A DNA stretch of 64,000 bases. Origin: Oscarella lobularis. Its lineage: Eukaryota > Porifera > Homoscleromorpha > Homosclerophorida > Oscarellidae. A model generated the notes under the pieces. That model worked only from the letters and a program-made list of their open reading frames with translations. It was not told the DNA's origin and did no database searches. The first letter of the stretch is position 1; each line of letters opens with the position of its first letter. Positions 18,257 to 29,100 of this stretch are shown here, piece by piece. The DNA lies in the NCBI RefSeq assembly GCF_947507565.1, contig NC_089176.1, positions 2,108,001-2,172,000 on the forward strand. Direction: 5' to 3'. The translations under genes were made by a program, and so were the position numbers.

Positions 18257-21093
18257 ATGCTCGCTTTTGTGATTTATTTAGCGTTCTCGCTTGCGAACGC
18301 CGAATGGACCTACAATTCCACGCCAAATCCAGCGTCGGTGGTGACTGCAGGCCGCGCTCGTTTCACCGTACTCACAGAACACTTGATTCGAATGGAATAC
18401 GGCAGATTTATCGACGCTCCGACGTTCGTCTTCCTCAACAGAAACCTTCCAACTCCAAAATATACGTCATCGACTAAAAACGACTTGCTTACGATTCAGA
18501 CAGAGAGCGTTGTACTCCAGTATCACGTTGCAAGCCCCATGTCATTTAATCAATACAATCTTAACGTTTCAATAATGTTAGGCGAAAATGCGGTCACGTG
18601 GTCGCCTCAACCGACTGCATATCGCACTGACGCTGGCGGCAATCTTTTTGGTACATTCGAGATGTTGGGAGGCGAAACGACGGACTGGACGAAGAAGCTA
18701 AATTGCTACGCACCGGGAAAACCAAGCTACTGTGAGCTGGGATTAGTGTCACGTGATGGCTTTGCTGTTATTGACGATACAAATCGAGTCAGATTTGACA
18801 ACTCTAGTTGGCCTTGGCTGATTAATTCGTCACTTCCTGAGCCATCTTCGGAATCCTGCGACATTCCCGCCGACGAAAGGGAAGACTGTATCGCTCTGAG
18901 CGAGAACTCGGACACGTGCGTAGCACGCGGTTGCTGTCACGGCAAAAACCTGAACGGCGTGCCTAGTTGCTACTACAGCAGTACTGCAGTGCGAGACCTC
19001 TATTTTTTTGGGCACGGACACGATTATGTAAAAGCTCTTGGGGACTTTGTATCAATAGCTGGACCTATAGCGTTGCCACCTAAATATGTATTCGGAGTCT
19101 TCTACTCGCGATATTGGGCGTACAGCGACTTTGAAGAAAAGACCATTATAAGAGATTTCATGAATCACGGCGTTCCTCTAGACGTTCTCGTACTCGATAT
19201 GGATTGGCATTACACGTTTAGTGGCCACAAGACGCCTACCGGTAATGGGACCGGGTGGACCGGATACACGTTTGACAATCATCTCTTTCCAAATCCTCAA
19301 AGATTTCTTGAGTGGTGCCACTCGCATGGTCTTCACGTCACCGTCAATTTGCACCCGGCCGGCGGAATACAACCGTGGGAGGAGAAGTACGCAGACATGG
19401 CGCGAGCCATGGGAATTGATCCCAGTACGAATGAGACCGTTCGATTTGATTTATCTAGCAAAGCTTTCGTCACAAACTGGTTTAACATTGTACTCGCTGA
19501 GCGAGAACGACAAGGTATCGACTTCTGGTGGCTCGATTGGGGTCCCGGTTACGATTACTGGCACTTCTCCGGCGCAAGCCCCGTCTCGTGGATGGCCTAC
19601 ACGTTTTAGACGAATCCGAATTGCTGGGCTAAAACGAATCTGCGTCCTTTAACGTTTAATCGCTTTGGCGGCTTAGGCGATCATCGATATCCGATCGGAT
19701 TTTCCGGCGACACGCGAGTCACGTGGGAGACGCTCTCCTTTCAAGTCTACTTCACAATAACCGCTTCGAACGTTGCATTCGGGTTTTAGAGTCACGACAT
19801 CGGCGGGCACGTGGGCGCGGCGTGGTCTGAGATATACGTGCGCTGGGTTCAATTTGGCGTCTTTTCGCCTATATTTCGACCTCATTCTCATAAGAACGTA
19901 GAAATGTATCGACTCATATGGAAATACCCGTCGGACGTTTATCACATACTGCGATCTTACTTTGTTCTGCGCGGCGCTCTTGTGCCCTACATCTACACCT
20001 ACGCGAGAGTCGCTTACGATACCGGGGTATCGCTTATTCGACCCGTTTACGATACCGGGGTATCGCTTATTCGACCCGTTTATTATGTTTATCCGGAGCT
20101 GAGCCAATCGTACGATCCAGCCTTTCGCTCGCAGTACTTTTTTGGGGAGTCGTTTTTTGTGTCTCCCGTCATCACGCCTGAAGACAACGTCACCCAGCTT
20201 GCATCTACAACGATTTGGTTTCCGGGAGACGCCAACGAAACTTACGTAGGTGTCAACTCGGGGCTTGTATATCCAAGTGGAACTGTAGTTAATTTTACGT
20301 GGACACTTTATGAAGCGCCCGTGTTTGGAATAGCCGGCAGCATCGTTCCCATGCGCGTGGATGCCGACGCTACGCGCATCGGATCGGCTCGAGAAATACC
20401 AAACAGCGTAAAATTGCTGGCTTTGTTGGCGGACAAATTATAAATGGAAAAGGGTGGCTCTTCGACGACGATGGCAGAACGAGTGATTATCATCAAGAAA
20501 ATAAAACAGCTATGACTTATTATTCATTTCAATCTTTTTCGGATGAACTTGCATTGAATATAAGTGCCGTCGAAGGAAACTTAGATGGGTTTCCAGCTAA
20601 ACGTTCTTATTTGGTACAGTTTTATGGCGCGTGGCCTGCGAAAGAAGTTACAATCAAAGGCAAGTCAGTTCCGTTGGCGTCGTATGAGTCTGCGTGCATG
20701 ACGGAGTGTTGGTCATACGATGGCTCATCTCTTTTGCTGTATGTTAATATTCCGCCCTTGTCTTTGACCGAAATGATATCTGTGAAAGTTGTGAGCATGT
20801 TTCCGCTTCCCGCTTCTGAGCTGGGCATGGGCTTTCCGCGGCTGCTGAAGCGACTCAAGACGATCAAGTCGCTTTTTGACGTTAGTGGTGGAAATCAGGA
20901 GGACTGTTGGACGCTTCTGACTGCAGCGGAAACTGGGGAGAGAATAACGGACAATGTAGCGTCTGCCGAGAAAGAGCTTAAGATGTTCACGAGCAATCTT
21001 AGCAATCTTCGTGGCGGAGTTGAGGAAGTCAGACATGAAAAGAGGCTTGATAAAGCTGCAAAGACTATTAAACTGGCTCAGCTTGCGAACTGA
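18257..21093 (+). pseudogene. GH31 family glycosidase with trefoil insert, interrupted
   Basis: Signal peptide (MLAFVIYLAFSLANA), GH31 N-terminal beta domain, a P-type trefoil at residues about 196-240 (six-Cys pattern, RGCCHG), then the GH31 barrel: VLDMDWHYTF, WWLDWGPG (nucleophile region), GFSGDT (acid/base Asp) and SHDIGGH, followed by a C-terminal beta domain (LFDDDGRT) and a helical tail. Two in-frame TAG codons interrupt it (19607-19609, 19787-19789). Homology continues unbroken around them, and the second falls on the Trp of the family's G-[FY]-W-SHDIGG motif. A net 1-base frame change lies between about 20425 and 20440, and a perfect 33-bp tandem duplication at 20015-20080 adds 11 residues. 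The simplest reading is a recent pseudogene; UAG recoding is the alternative. Start chosen at ATG 18257, not the TTG before it. Confidence 0.75.
20015..20080 (+). repeat. perfect 33-bp tandem duplication in GH31
   Basis: Two identical adjacent 33-bp copies (20015-20047, 20048-20080), each starting TACGATACCGGGG. They encode YDTGVSLIRPV twice; family members are expected to have this strand once. Confidence 0.9.
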
Positions 21094-21315
21094 GAGTGCT
21101 GTACGTCTTCTTAACGTTCATCGTGTTGCAATGTTTCTTTTCCTTTTCTTACTTTTTTCATTTTCATATGACTTCTCGTCATTTTGCTAGAAAAACGCTA
21201 AGAAATAACGCAGCATGGTCGCAAGAATTGCATGCATGCTTTGTGAGCTTGCTCATTTTGGGCTTTTGGACCATTTTCTGTGGCAAACTCCCATCGCCAA
21301 ATACGATTTCTACTT

Positions 21316-21513
21316 TCAAACTACACCGCCGTTCAGCCCGTTCTTCTCCAGGACGGCACTACTAGAAGGAGAAGGAGACCTGAACTGAGATTTTTCTTGC
21401 AAATGACCTGTTAAAAACGCCACAAGAGCAGGGAATGACAACGCGAGAGGAATAATGAGGCGGTTGGGGTGTGTAAACAGATTATCGGAAGAGCTAGACA
21501 GTTCTAAACGCAT
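21316..21513 (-). CDS. possible small single-pass membrane protein (weak)
   Basis: 65 codons with one predicted membrane helix in the middle and a Ser/Pro-rich C-terminus. No homologue is recognised. It contains an internal donor-like ACAG/GTCATT, so it might be only one exon. Listed as a candidate only. Confidence 0.15.
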   Translation of the reverse strand: MRLELSSSSDNLFTHPNRLIIPLALSFPALVAFLTGHLQEKSQFRSPSPSSSAVLEKNGLNGGVV

Positions 21514-21962
21514 TTCAAGAGATCGCCGTCACCTTACTTCGAGGCACGCGATGCATGTACGACATGTAAATCGAAGTAGAGAAGGGTTTCTACACTGTAA
21601 GGTGATTTGAATTTCGCGCGCAACAAAATCGTGTGCGCGCGCTACCCTCGATTGCTTGACTTCGTTTACGCTCGACAACGGCTCCGACAACGGCTCTCGA
21701 AGCGAAAATCGGACAGGACACAGGTTATAACCAAAAAGAGCGCTGTTTTTGATTGCGATTGATAAGTGAAGGGAAAAGGGGGCTCCCTCTCGTTGCCTTT
21801 CGCGAATGCCTATAGTACCGCGTTCGAAAATGGTTCTAAACTGCCATTCAAACCATTTTATTACTCATTCGAGCATCGAGCATCTCGTTTAGAGCTGTTT
21901 GAAGCTAAAAAATGACATCGGATATGGCGCATCACTCGGGAGTTTTTCGCGCTACGACACGA

Positions 21963-22229
21963 CGCTTCCCATGCACTACGGCGGAACAACGTACGCCCAT
22001 GCACCGACCGTGAATCAGTTCCACTCAAAGGACTCACCACGATCGACTAACCTCGCCTAGTCTACCTACTGTACACTATCTTCCTGCACGCCAGAAGTCC
22101 TGATGTATCCTAGTCGTGACGACAAGCTCTTCCGCTTCTCGTCAGGACGTGCTTGCTTCTGCAACCACACAACAGATGGTGATGTTATCGCTGGCCACAT
22201 TGGCGGAGGAGGATCGCGTTCACTTAACG
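21963..22229. repeat. dispersed repeat, copy 1 (about 265 bp)
   Basis: Closely matches 27001-27248 in the same orientation. Shared runs include GGACTCACCACGATCGACTAACCTCGCCTA, TTCCTGCACGCCAGAAGTCCT and GGATCGCGTTCACTTAA (quoted in part). No open frame is conserved between copies, which suggests a non-autonomous element. Confidence 0.75.
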
Positions 22230-22595
22230 ATGTTACGACACAGAGAGGATGAATTCACTACTAGGTGTCATCGTTCGTCTGCTAGGCTTTGAAGATCGAC
22301 GCTTCCCGTTCACTTGGGACATTTGAAAGGGCGTACGGCGGACCGACGTTCGACCATTCATTGACCGTGAGAATCGATCATATTTTTTTCGCAGCTGGTG
22401 GCAACTTCATAGGACGCAAGCTGAGCAAATAGGAGATGATTCAAACAGACATGCACAGACAACATGTTTTGTTTTGTAATAACGTATACATAATAATTTA
22501 CATTGCGCGACCGTACGTGACTGCATCAGGTGAGTCAGCGGAAATAAGCATGATTAGGGATTAGGAAATATTACCATTCGACCCCTGAAGAAGAG

Positions 22596-22604
22596 TATAA
22601 AAGG
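22596..22604 (+). promoter_or_regulatory. TATA box of the factor B-like gene
   Basis: TATAAAAGG 47 bp upstream of the start codon, placing transcription start near 22625 and giving a very short 5' UTR. Good consensus match in the right position. Confidence 0.6.
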
Positions 22605-22642
22605 ACGACGGGTTCGGAGGAGTTGGCACTCTGCTTCATACC

Positions 22643-25600
22643 ATGAAAACGGCATACTTGGGTGTGCTTCTCCTAGCTGCCGTCGTTGAAGGTGGTAAAG
22701 ATTTCACAGAGACATTTCATCTAGTTGTTTCTCTTTAGAGATAAAACCGGACAACCTTTTGTGCGCACCTCAGGGTCTTCCTTTGAGTCGAGGGACCTTG
22801 GTGTATCCCGTACCAGACCCTGAAAAGTGGCCGAACTTCTATGACGAAGTCCGTGACTGCGAGTGGCAGTTCCGGACTTCCAGATGCAATCGGATAGTTG
22901 TAACGGTGGAGTTTCTTGACACCGAACAAGGAGACGTCGTCGAGATCATAGATGAAGCAACGAACAGAGTCTTGGGCAGACTTTCAGGACGATCTAATGA
23001 GTCTCCCCGTTTTCCTAAACAGTACGTTTCTTGTTATGCCGAGATGACAATTCGTTTCATCACAAACCGAAATGGGAAAAGAGGAGAGGGATTTAAAATT
23101 TCCTACACAGCAGACAGTACGTAACTCACTTCAATGGTACTACTTTGTAGTTATTTCAAACCGCAGCAAACATGGTCAATTCAAAAATTATTTCGTCGGG
23201 GAGAGTTGGAGCCGACTGGACAATTTGCGGACATGTCGATCGCCCGGCCTGTTTGAATTTCTTCAATATCCGCAACAACACATATTATTTTTACGTCGAT
23301 GTTTTGAACAGCAAAGGCGACAATTGGCAAAGAAGCAAAATATCTTACGAAGAAGGTTCAAGCAAGACTGTCATTGCTAAAAGACTAATTAAGTTTCAAC
23401 TAAGAAGCAGACTCTACGAAGGCTTTAAAGCTAAACTCTGCGGTACATTGTTGTGCTGTTGTAACAAAGTCAAATAGTATTTTTTCTAGGTTCATTGACG
23501 TGTAAAGGTACTTCTTCAGTGCTACATGGAGGCTGGACTTCCGTATCTAGATGGTACTGTGAAAAAATAGAGCAAATCGTCTGCGATAAAGGCTACCAAA
23601 TGTACGGTTGGGAACTAAGAACTTGTAGATACGACGGAAAATGGAATTCTCCAAGTTCTCGGTGCGACAGTAAGAAATTTAATTAAACAAAATGGAGTTT
23701 TTAACAATATTAATTTATTTTGATAGGAATAAAGTGTCCCAATGTAACTAATGTAACCATCGGCAGCGGAAGTTTTATTCATTTCAACAAAATCCGAAGC
23801 GAATTTTACCTTGATGAAGAAATAGAGTGGAAATGCGAAAGGGGCTACTCTCACCTAGAAGAATATTCCGATGACCTTCCCTCTCATGTCAGATTGCGCT
23901 TTCAGGAACGAGTGTTGTCTAAGTACGGCAAAAATATCCATGATATGACGATAAGCGAACTCATCGAGAACGACATTTCCATGCTTTTCGCCACACAAAA
24001 AGGAAAAATCATTTGCACGGCTGATGGATGGACAAGATTTCCAAAATGCGAATGTAAGCCAGCTTCCTTCAGTTTCAAAAGATATTTCGACTATTGTTTC
24101 TTTCGAAGTTATTGAATGTTTCGAGCTTTCCGGTAGTCTAGAAAACGGCATTGTTTCCGGTATGGAATACTATTTGTCGACTCGCCGCTTTTCTTGCAAC
24201 AGTGGATTTGCTCTTGTTGGCTACAGTTTCGCCACCTGCATGGTTAATTTCGAATGGAGCGTCCCTCTTCCAAAATGTACGGAGACGTCATTGCGTACCA
24301 GATAAAATATTAATGATTTATTCAAATGCAGGTCTACCCAAAGCTGATTTTGATTTGGTTAAAAACCAAATCGCGACGTTTGAAAACAAATTCTTGCTTC
24401 CCTTAGCAACATATTCTCGCAATGCTCAACCCGACGAGAATATGCTTGAAGAGCACGATCGCCTCGACGCTCAGTCCGACGTCAAACTGGATCTTCTCCT
24501 CGCTTTCAATATTCACTCGGAAACTCCTTACGAAGACGCGTATGAACTATTTCGAAATAAGACTATTATGAACTTCCCAATTGAGGCAGAAAAGACCCGC
24601 GTAGCTGTCTTAGTTTTCGATAATGTGTCGACGTGGAACTTCATACCTGGAAAAAAGACTGAGGCAGAAAAGAAGCGCGCTACTGTCATATATTACAATA
24701 CGGGGACGTGGGGAAAAATACACGATGAAATAGCTGACACGATCACACGAGCTCCTTTTAACAGATCTGAAACTTACGAAGAGTTCACAGACAAGATTAA
24801 CTTGATGTTTGAGAAGGGAATAGGCGGTAAACCAAGAGATGCGAAGAGAGCGGCTGTAATTGTTCACGGGAAATATCCATTGATCCATAATAAACAACGC
24901 GCTTTGGCTGCAAAGAAGCGTTTCAAGCAATTGAACGTCAAAGCAATTCACATTTCAACGCAGGAGATGAGCTTGCCGCACAATATACCCTCGATGGACT
25001 TAATCGTATTCAATATCACCAAACATTTCCGCAATTTTGTGAACTATTCGAGCCCAAGTAACAGATACGGTATTATGTTTATAATTAAACTTGGCTTCTC
25101 TGTGCAGCGACGGTCGATGATCTTTGCGGTGTAGCTGGCGCTCCGGGCCGGCACTATCCCTTTTCCAACTTTTCAGTTGCAGCACATGGGGCCTGGCCCT
25201 GGCTCGTCACCGTCCTTGGTAACGGAGAGTATGAATGCGACGGCGTTCTCGTTCACCGTCGATGGGTAGTCACTGGTGCTGACTGTTTCAAAAAGGCAAC
25301 TCGTACGGAAGGTAGGTTAAACGGCACAATCGACAAAAATAAAATAGAAGTTCGAGTTGGACAATACGAACTGGACAAAGACGTAATAACAATGAGCAAA
25401 TACAACAGAATCGGCGTTCTGACTCGAGGAGATCAACCACCGTCTGGACTGGATGTGCCGCGTTCAATGAGAAAGTTCAAACCGGATACACTCGAAAATA
25501 ACATTGCTGTGCTAAGGCTCAACACACCACCAGTAGGGGTGAATCGCTTTCGAAAACCTATTTGTTCCCCAAGGTATTCGGAGTATAACACGATGATGAG

Positions 25601-25967
25601 CGATGAAATGATTGCAGTCGGACAGACGGCGTTCCTTGTGGGGTACCAATACGTGAAAGATGGCGAAAGAGTCTTTCCGAATGTTCCTATTGAGTCGAGT
25701 GTTGTTATAGCTAATTTGTCCGAGTGCAGGCAGAGGTGGCCTGCGAAAACCATTATAGATTCGAATCTGTGTGTTCGTGGCCTTCCTGGAGATATTCGCT
25801 ATGGAGCGATGGGCACTCCTCTTATGTGTCAGGATCCTAAGACGAACAGATACGTTCTATGCGGCGTGGGCAGTTTCGGCTTTGAGGGCTGCAACGACGG
25901 ATACGCCGTGTATACTAACATGAGGAAGTACGAAGAAATGATACGCGACACCGTTAGAATGGAATAG
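22643..25967 (+). CDS. secreted CUB-CCP-VWA-like-pseudoprotease (factor B/C2-like)
   Basis: Eight exons (22643-22694, 22739-23116, 23167-23442, 23490-23669, 23727-24053, 24109-24276, 24332-25069, 25108-25967), every join phase 1, giving about 992 residues. Order: signal peptide (MKTAYLGVLLLAAVVEG); CUB; a poorly recognisable beta region; three CCP/sushi modules, the second with a long insert; a VWA-like region (VAVLVFDNV); and a chymotrypsin-fold domain. CCP3-VWA-protease is the architecture of complement factor B/C2. The protease triad is gone: the His motif reads TGADC (usual TAAHC), the Asp motif NNIAVLRL (usual DIAL), and the Ser motif GAMGTPL (usual GDSGGPL). It is therefore predicted to be inactive. 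The VWA lacks a DxSxS metal site. A recognition or scaffold role is inferred. Confidence 0.8.
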
Positions 25968-26463
25968 AATAGCCTCAGTATAAGAAGGAAGTTTTTTCAA
26001 CTGACCGTGTGAACTAGCATAGATGTGAAGTGTTTTTCGTTTTTCGTTTTTGTTTGTGATAGCGTTTTACAGCATCATGATTCTTGTTTGGTCTTTCTGT
26101 AAAGGTTACAGAAAAAGCCTTCTTTCTATAGCTAAGGTACAAAGGTAGCAAACTTCAAACACGAATTACCTACGGTGAAAATTGGACTGTTCTCAATCTA
26201 ACAGTCTTCAGTCTGATCTGAACGCTAGCTAGGTCACGGTGTTGGAACCAGCTCTTCGCGGCGTGCAACCTAAAATTAGTCAACCGATAATTCGTCGCGA
26301 AGGAAGCCTTTTTCGTGGGCAGATCTTTCACGTCAAAACGCGCGCTAAAGCGTCGTTCAGCTCTGCTGAGCACATACATTCGCCTCTAGCGCCGACTCTA
26401 AGCGAAGACGAGTCTTCCGATGGCTCCCAAGCGCTCTCGTGAGACCCAAAAGACGTCTTGGTA

Positions 26464-26605
26464 CGAACTGCGATAGCATATATCTACTCGACTCTTAGTC
26501 GTAAGAATGTTCACAAAAAAAATAGAAACAACAGGTATAGCTACATAAACGTCATTCCTTTTGCCAGGGGATCCACGCTCCGCCGTGCGGATATCGTGGC
26601 GGCAC
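26464..26605 (-). pseudogene. truncated copy of arylsulfatase 3' end
   Basis: Matches 27328-27484, the last coding bases and 3' flank of the sulfatase gene, in the same orientation (shared GTCATTCCTTTTGCCAGGGG and GATATCGTGGCGGCACA). About 27 bp are deleted inside the coding part. The match stops at 26605 and the sequence then changes to unrelated DNA. Confidence 0.75.
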
Positions 26606-26609
26606 ATCG

Positions 26610-26742
26610 CTGCAAATCTCTTCAAATGAATCGTCAAGACGGACGGCAACCGATCGAACATCGTGCTGATCTCCGCTTCCGTGTGCATTCGGCACTCGAT
26701 CGTCGCAATAGACCTCCTGTCAGCCGTTCCAATCGCCCGCAT
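26610..26742 (-). pseudogene. USP-like deubiquitinase fragment
   Basis: The minus-strand frame encodes FDRLPSVLTIHLKRFAA, the core LPxVLxIHLKRF signature of ubiquitin-specific proteases. Neither the catalytic Cys nor His box is present nearby, and the frame runs into the sulfatase copy. It is probably a captured exon fragment. On the other side of the hairpin (27000-26850) the minus strand has another coding-looking piece (KDYCVDDTGSRLYVSVPV) that may come from the same source. Confidence 0.5.
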
Positions 26743-26765
26743 AAGTGAACGCTGATCGACGCGCT

Positions 26766-26849
26766 ACTAGCCTCGCAAGCCAGGCTCTCCCAGTAGTGGA
26801 CGCGCTAAAGCGCGCTTCACTACGGGAGAGCCTGGCTTGCGAGGCTAGT
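26766..26849. repeat. 84-bp near-perfect inverted repeat (hairpin, MITE-like)
   Basis: Arm ACTAGCCTCGCAAGCCAGGC... at 26766-26797 is the reverse complement of 26818-26849 with one base inserted. The loop GACGCGCTAAAGCGCGCTT is itself nearly palindromic. It looks like a miniature element or foldback; no clear target-site duplication seen. Confidence 0.8.
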
Positions 26850-27000
26850 CGTCGACGATCCCGAGGTCGAGGACGTGTCGGACGGGAACGCTGACGTAAA
26901 GTCGACTTCCCGTATCGTCAACACAATAGTCTTTCGCGCTGGGTTTAGTTTCCTCTGGTTTCGTCGTCGCCGCCGTTTGGGTCTTTGTTTTCTTTCGCGG

Positions 27001-27248
27001 CGCTTCTCATGCACTACGGCAGAGTGAATCAGTTTCCACTGAAAGGACTCACCACGATCGACTAACCTCGCCTACGGTATTCTACCTACTTCTTCCTGCA
27101 CGCCAGAAGTCCTAATCTATCCTAGTCGTGATGACAAGCTCTTCCACGCCTCGTCAGGACGTGCTGGCTTCGGAAACGAGCGAAATCACGACAAATGGTG
27201 ATGTCATCGTTTGCCATCTTGGCGGAGTAGGTGGATCGCGTTCACTTA
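27001..27248. repeat. dispersed repeat, copy 2
   Basis: Same-orientation copy of 21963-22229. Together the two copies bracket the factor B-like gene and the fragment-rich region, about 5 kb apart. Confidence 0.75.
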
Positions 27249-27400
27249 ATTAAGCATCTATTTGTGAATTAAGGGTTTTTGAGGAGGACTATGGCAGAGG
27301 GGATCCCGCATATAGCAGCTGCGTGCAAACTGCGATAGCATACTCGACTCTTAGCCGTAAGAATGTTCACAAAAAAATACAAACAACAGATACATAGATG

Positions 27401-29100
27401 TCATTCCTTTTGCCAGGGGACCCACGCTCCACCGTGCAATTGAGGACAAGCCATTGGGTCCGGATCCGGATATCGTGGCGGCACAGCCGTGCGATTGTAA
27501 TATTCGATTCTGTCCAGCAACTCTTTGACTTTCTCAGGAAAGGCGCCTTTCAAATCTTTCCGCTCCTCCGGATCATCAGTCACATTGAAGAGCCAAGTAC
27601 CGGTCGTCACATTTCCCATACATGATTCTCCCGCCGGACATGACATACCTGGCGGAGGCACCCAACTCGAATTCCCAGGATCGCCGACAATCAATTTCCA
27701 ATCGCCAATCCGAATACCCGCCCTATAGCTAAACGACTCATAGGTATTGTTGTAAACGGGTCGAATCTCGTGAAGAATTTCCGTCCTTGGTGACGGGGCT
27801 CCGTTGCTGATGGTGTCCCACTGGTTATAACCATCGAGCGTCAGTCCACTGACGTTTCCACCGGCAAGGTGAACCAGTGTGGGAAACCAGTCGGTGACGT
27901 GAATTAGTTCCTGGCTGATTCTCTTCGTTTTCTTGATTATACTGCCGTGAACGAATCCGATGCCTTTCATTCCGCCTTCCCATAGAGAACCTTTCCATCC
28001 TCTCAAAGGCCAGTTGTTACCACCCTCGTACACCTAAGACAATCACGGATTAGTTAGCTTACGTCTCCTTTACTTTTTTTTCTAGTTACCCAACTAAAAG
28101 ATCTTACCTGGCCGCCGTTGTCAGTGCTGAATACTATCAGCGTATTGTTACTGAATCCTTTAGAGGTCAACGCTTTTGTGATGTTTCCTACTCCTTCGTC
28201 CATGGCTGACACCATTCCTGCGTACATTCGTCGCTTTTTGTCTTGAATGTGCATATAAGGAACAACGTAAGATTCTGGCACTTCCAAGGGCGCGTGAACG
28301 GCTTGGTAAGGAAGATAAACGAAGAACGGTCCCTTTGCGGCGTCGTGGCTTTGGATGATGCTAACGACTTCTTTAGTGAAGAGGTGAGTAGAGTAATAGC
28401 CACTTTCATTTCTTGTCACCTAAAAAAGTGCAAGTAGAGCGTACATTGAAGAGAAAGATCACCAAAAAAGGCATTACATAATTAATTAATTAGGAAACAC
28501 CTTCCTCTGAGGAGTTTGAGAGAATTACACAGGGACCGTGCATGTATTGCACTATCTAACCTCTTCATTTCTATGAAAATCTACTCCTGTCCAGTTGCCA
28601 GTCGCTTTCCAATGACCGTATTCTCCAGGCCCCCTTAGATGCGTTATGTAATCTTCGCTTCCCGTCAAGTATCCGTAGTACGAATCGAATCCACGTCGCG
28701 TAGGCAAATATTCTGGTTTGTAGAATCCGACGTGCCATTTTCCAATGGCGTGAGTCGAATAACCGGCCTCCTTTAGTTTCTCCGGCAAAAGGACATCGTC
28801 GAGAGGAATTCCGTTCGGTTGAGCCGGCTTGATGATTCCGCATTGGAGTCCGGTATGAATTTGGTATCTACCGGATAGAAGCTGACTTCTAGTTGGCGTG
28901 CATATCGGCTGAACGTAATAGTTCTCGAGTTTGACTCCCTCGCTTGCAAGCCGATCCAAATTGGGCGTGTCTATTTCACTATCGTGGTATCCTATGTCGT
29001 GAAAACCGTAGTCGTCGGCCAGTATAAAAATTAAGTTTGGCCGTTGGTTGGCAGACACGGCAGCTACAAGAAACGCAAACAAACTGGCAACTTGTCTCAT
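27401..29100 (-). CDS. arylsulfatase B-like secreted/lysosomal sulfatase
   Basis: Exons 29100-28561, 28419-28108 and 28033-27401 join in phase 0 to 494 residues, near the length of ARSB (about 530). A signal peptide is present ([17 protein letters not shown]). The formylglycine motif is [12 protein letters not shown] with Cys at residue about 67. Metal and active-site residues are visible: LADDYG, GKWHVG, STDNGG and the Lys in [10 protein letters not shown]. Several Asn-glycosylation sites occur. By family it would remove sulfate from GalNAc-4-sulfate or related glycosaminoglycan groups in the lysosome or outside the cell, once activated by a formylglycine-generating enzyme. ARSI/ARSJ-type specificity cannot be excluded. 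A truncated copy of its 3' end lies 0.9 kb further left. Confidence 0.92.

Larger units (their letters stand above)
21094..22642. other. intergenic with dispersed repeat
   Basis: No confident gene. A 65-codon minus-strand frame at 21513-21316 contains one hydrophobic segment (RLIIPLALSFPALVAFL) and could be a small membrane protein, but nothing else supports it. A dispersed repeat occupies about 21963-22229, and a partial second copy is suggested at about 22285-22380 (GACGCTTCCCGTTCACT...CATTGACCGTGA). Confidence 0.45.
25968..27400. other. intergenic graveyard: gene fragments and repeats
   Basis: It contains a truncated copy of the sulfatase 3' end, a USP-like fragment, a perfect hairpin and the second copy of a dispersed repeat, all listed separately. 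A short frame from ATG 26419 (MAPKRSRETQKTSW) ends after a few codons. No intact gene. Confidence 0.6.

Noticed and set aside
19580-19790. TTTTAG at both GH31 stops read as splice acceptors
   Set aside because: No donor gives a join that keeps the flanking family homology; straight readthrough aligns without gaps on both sides.
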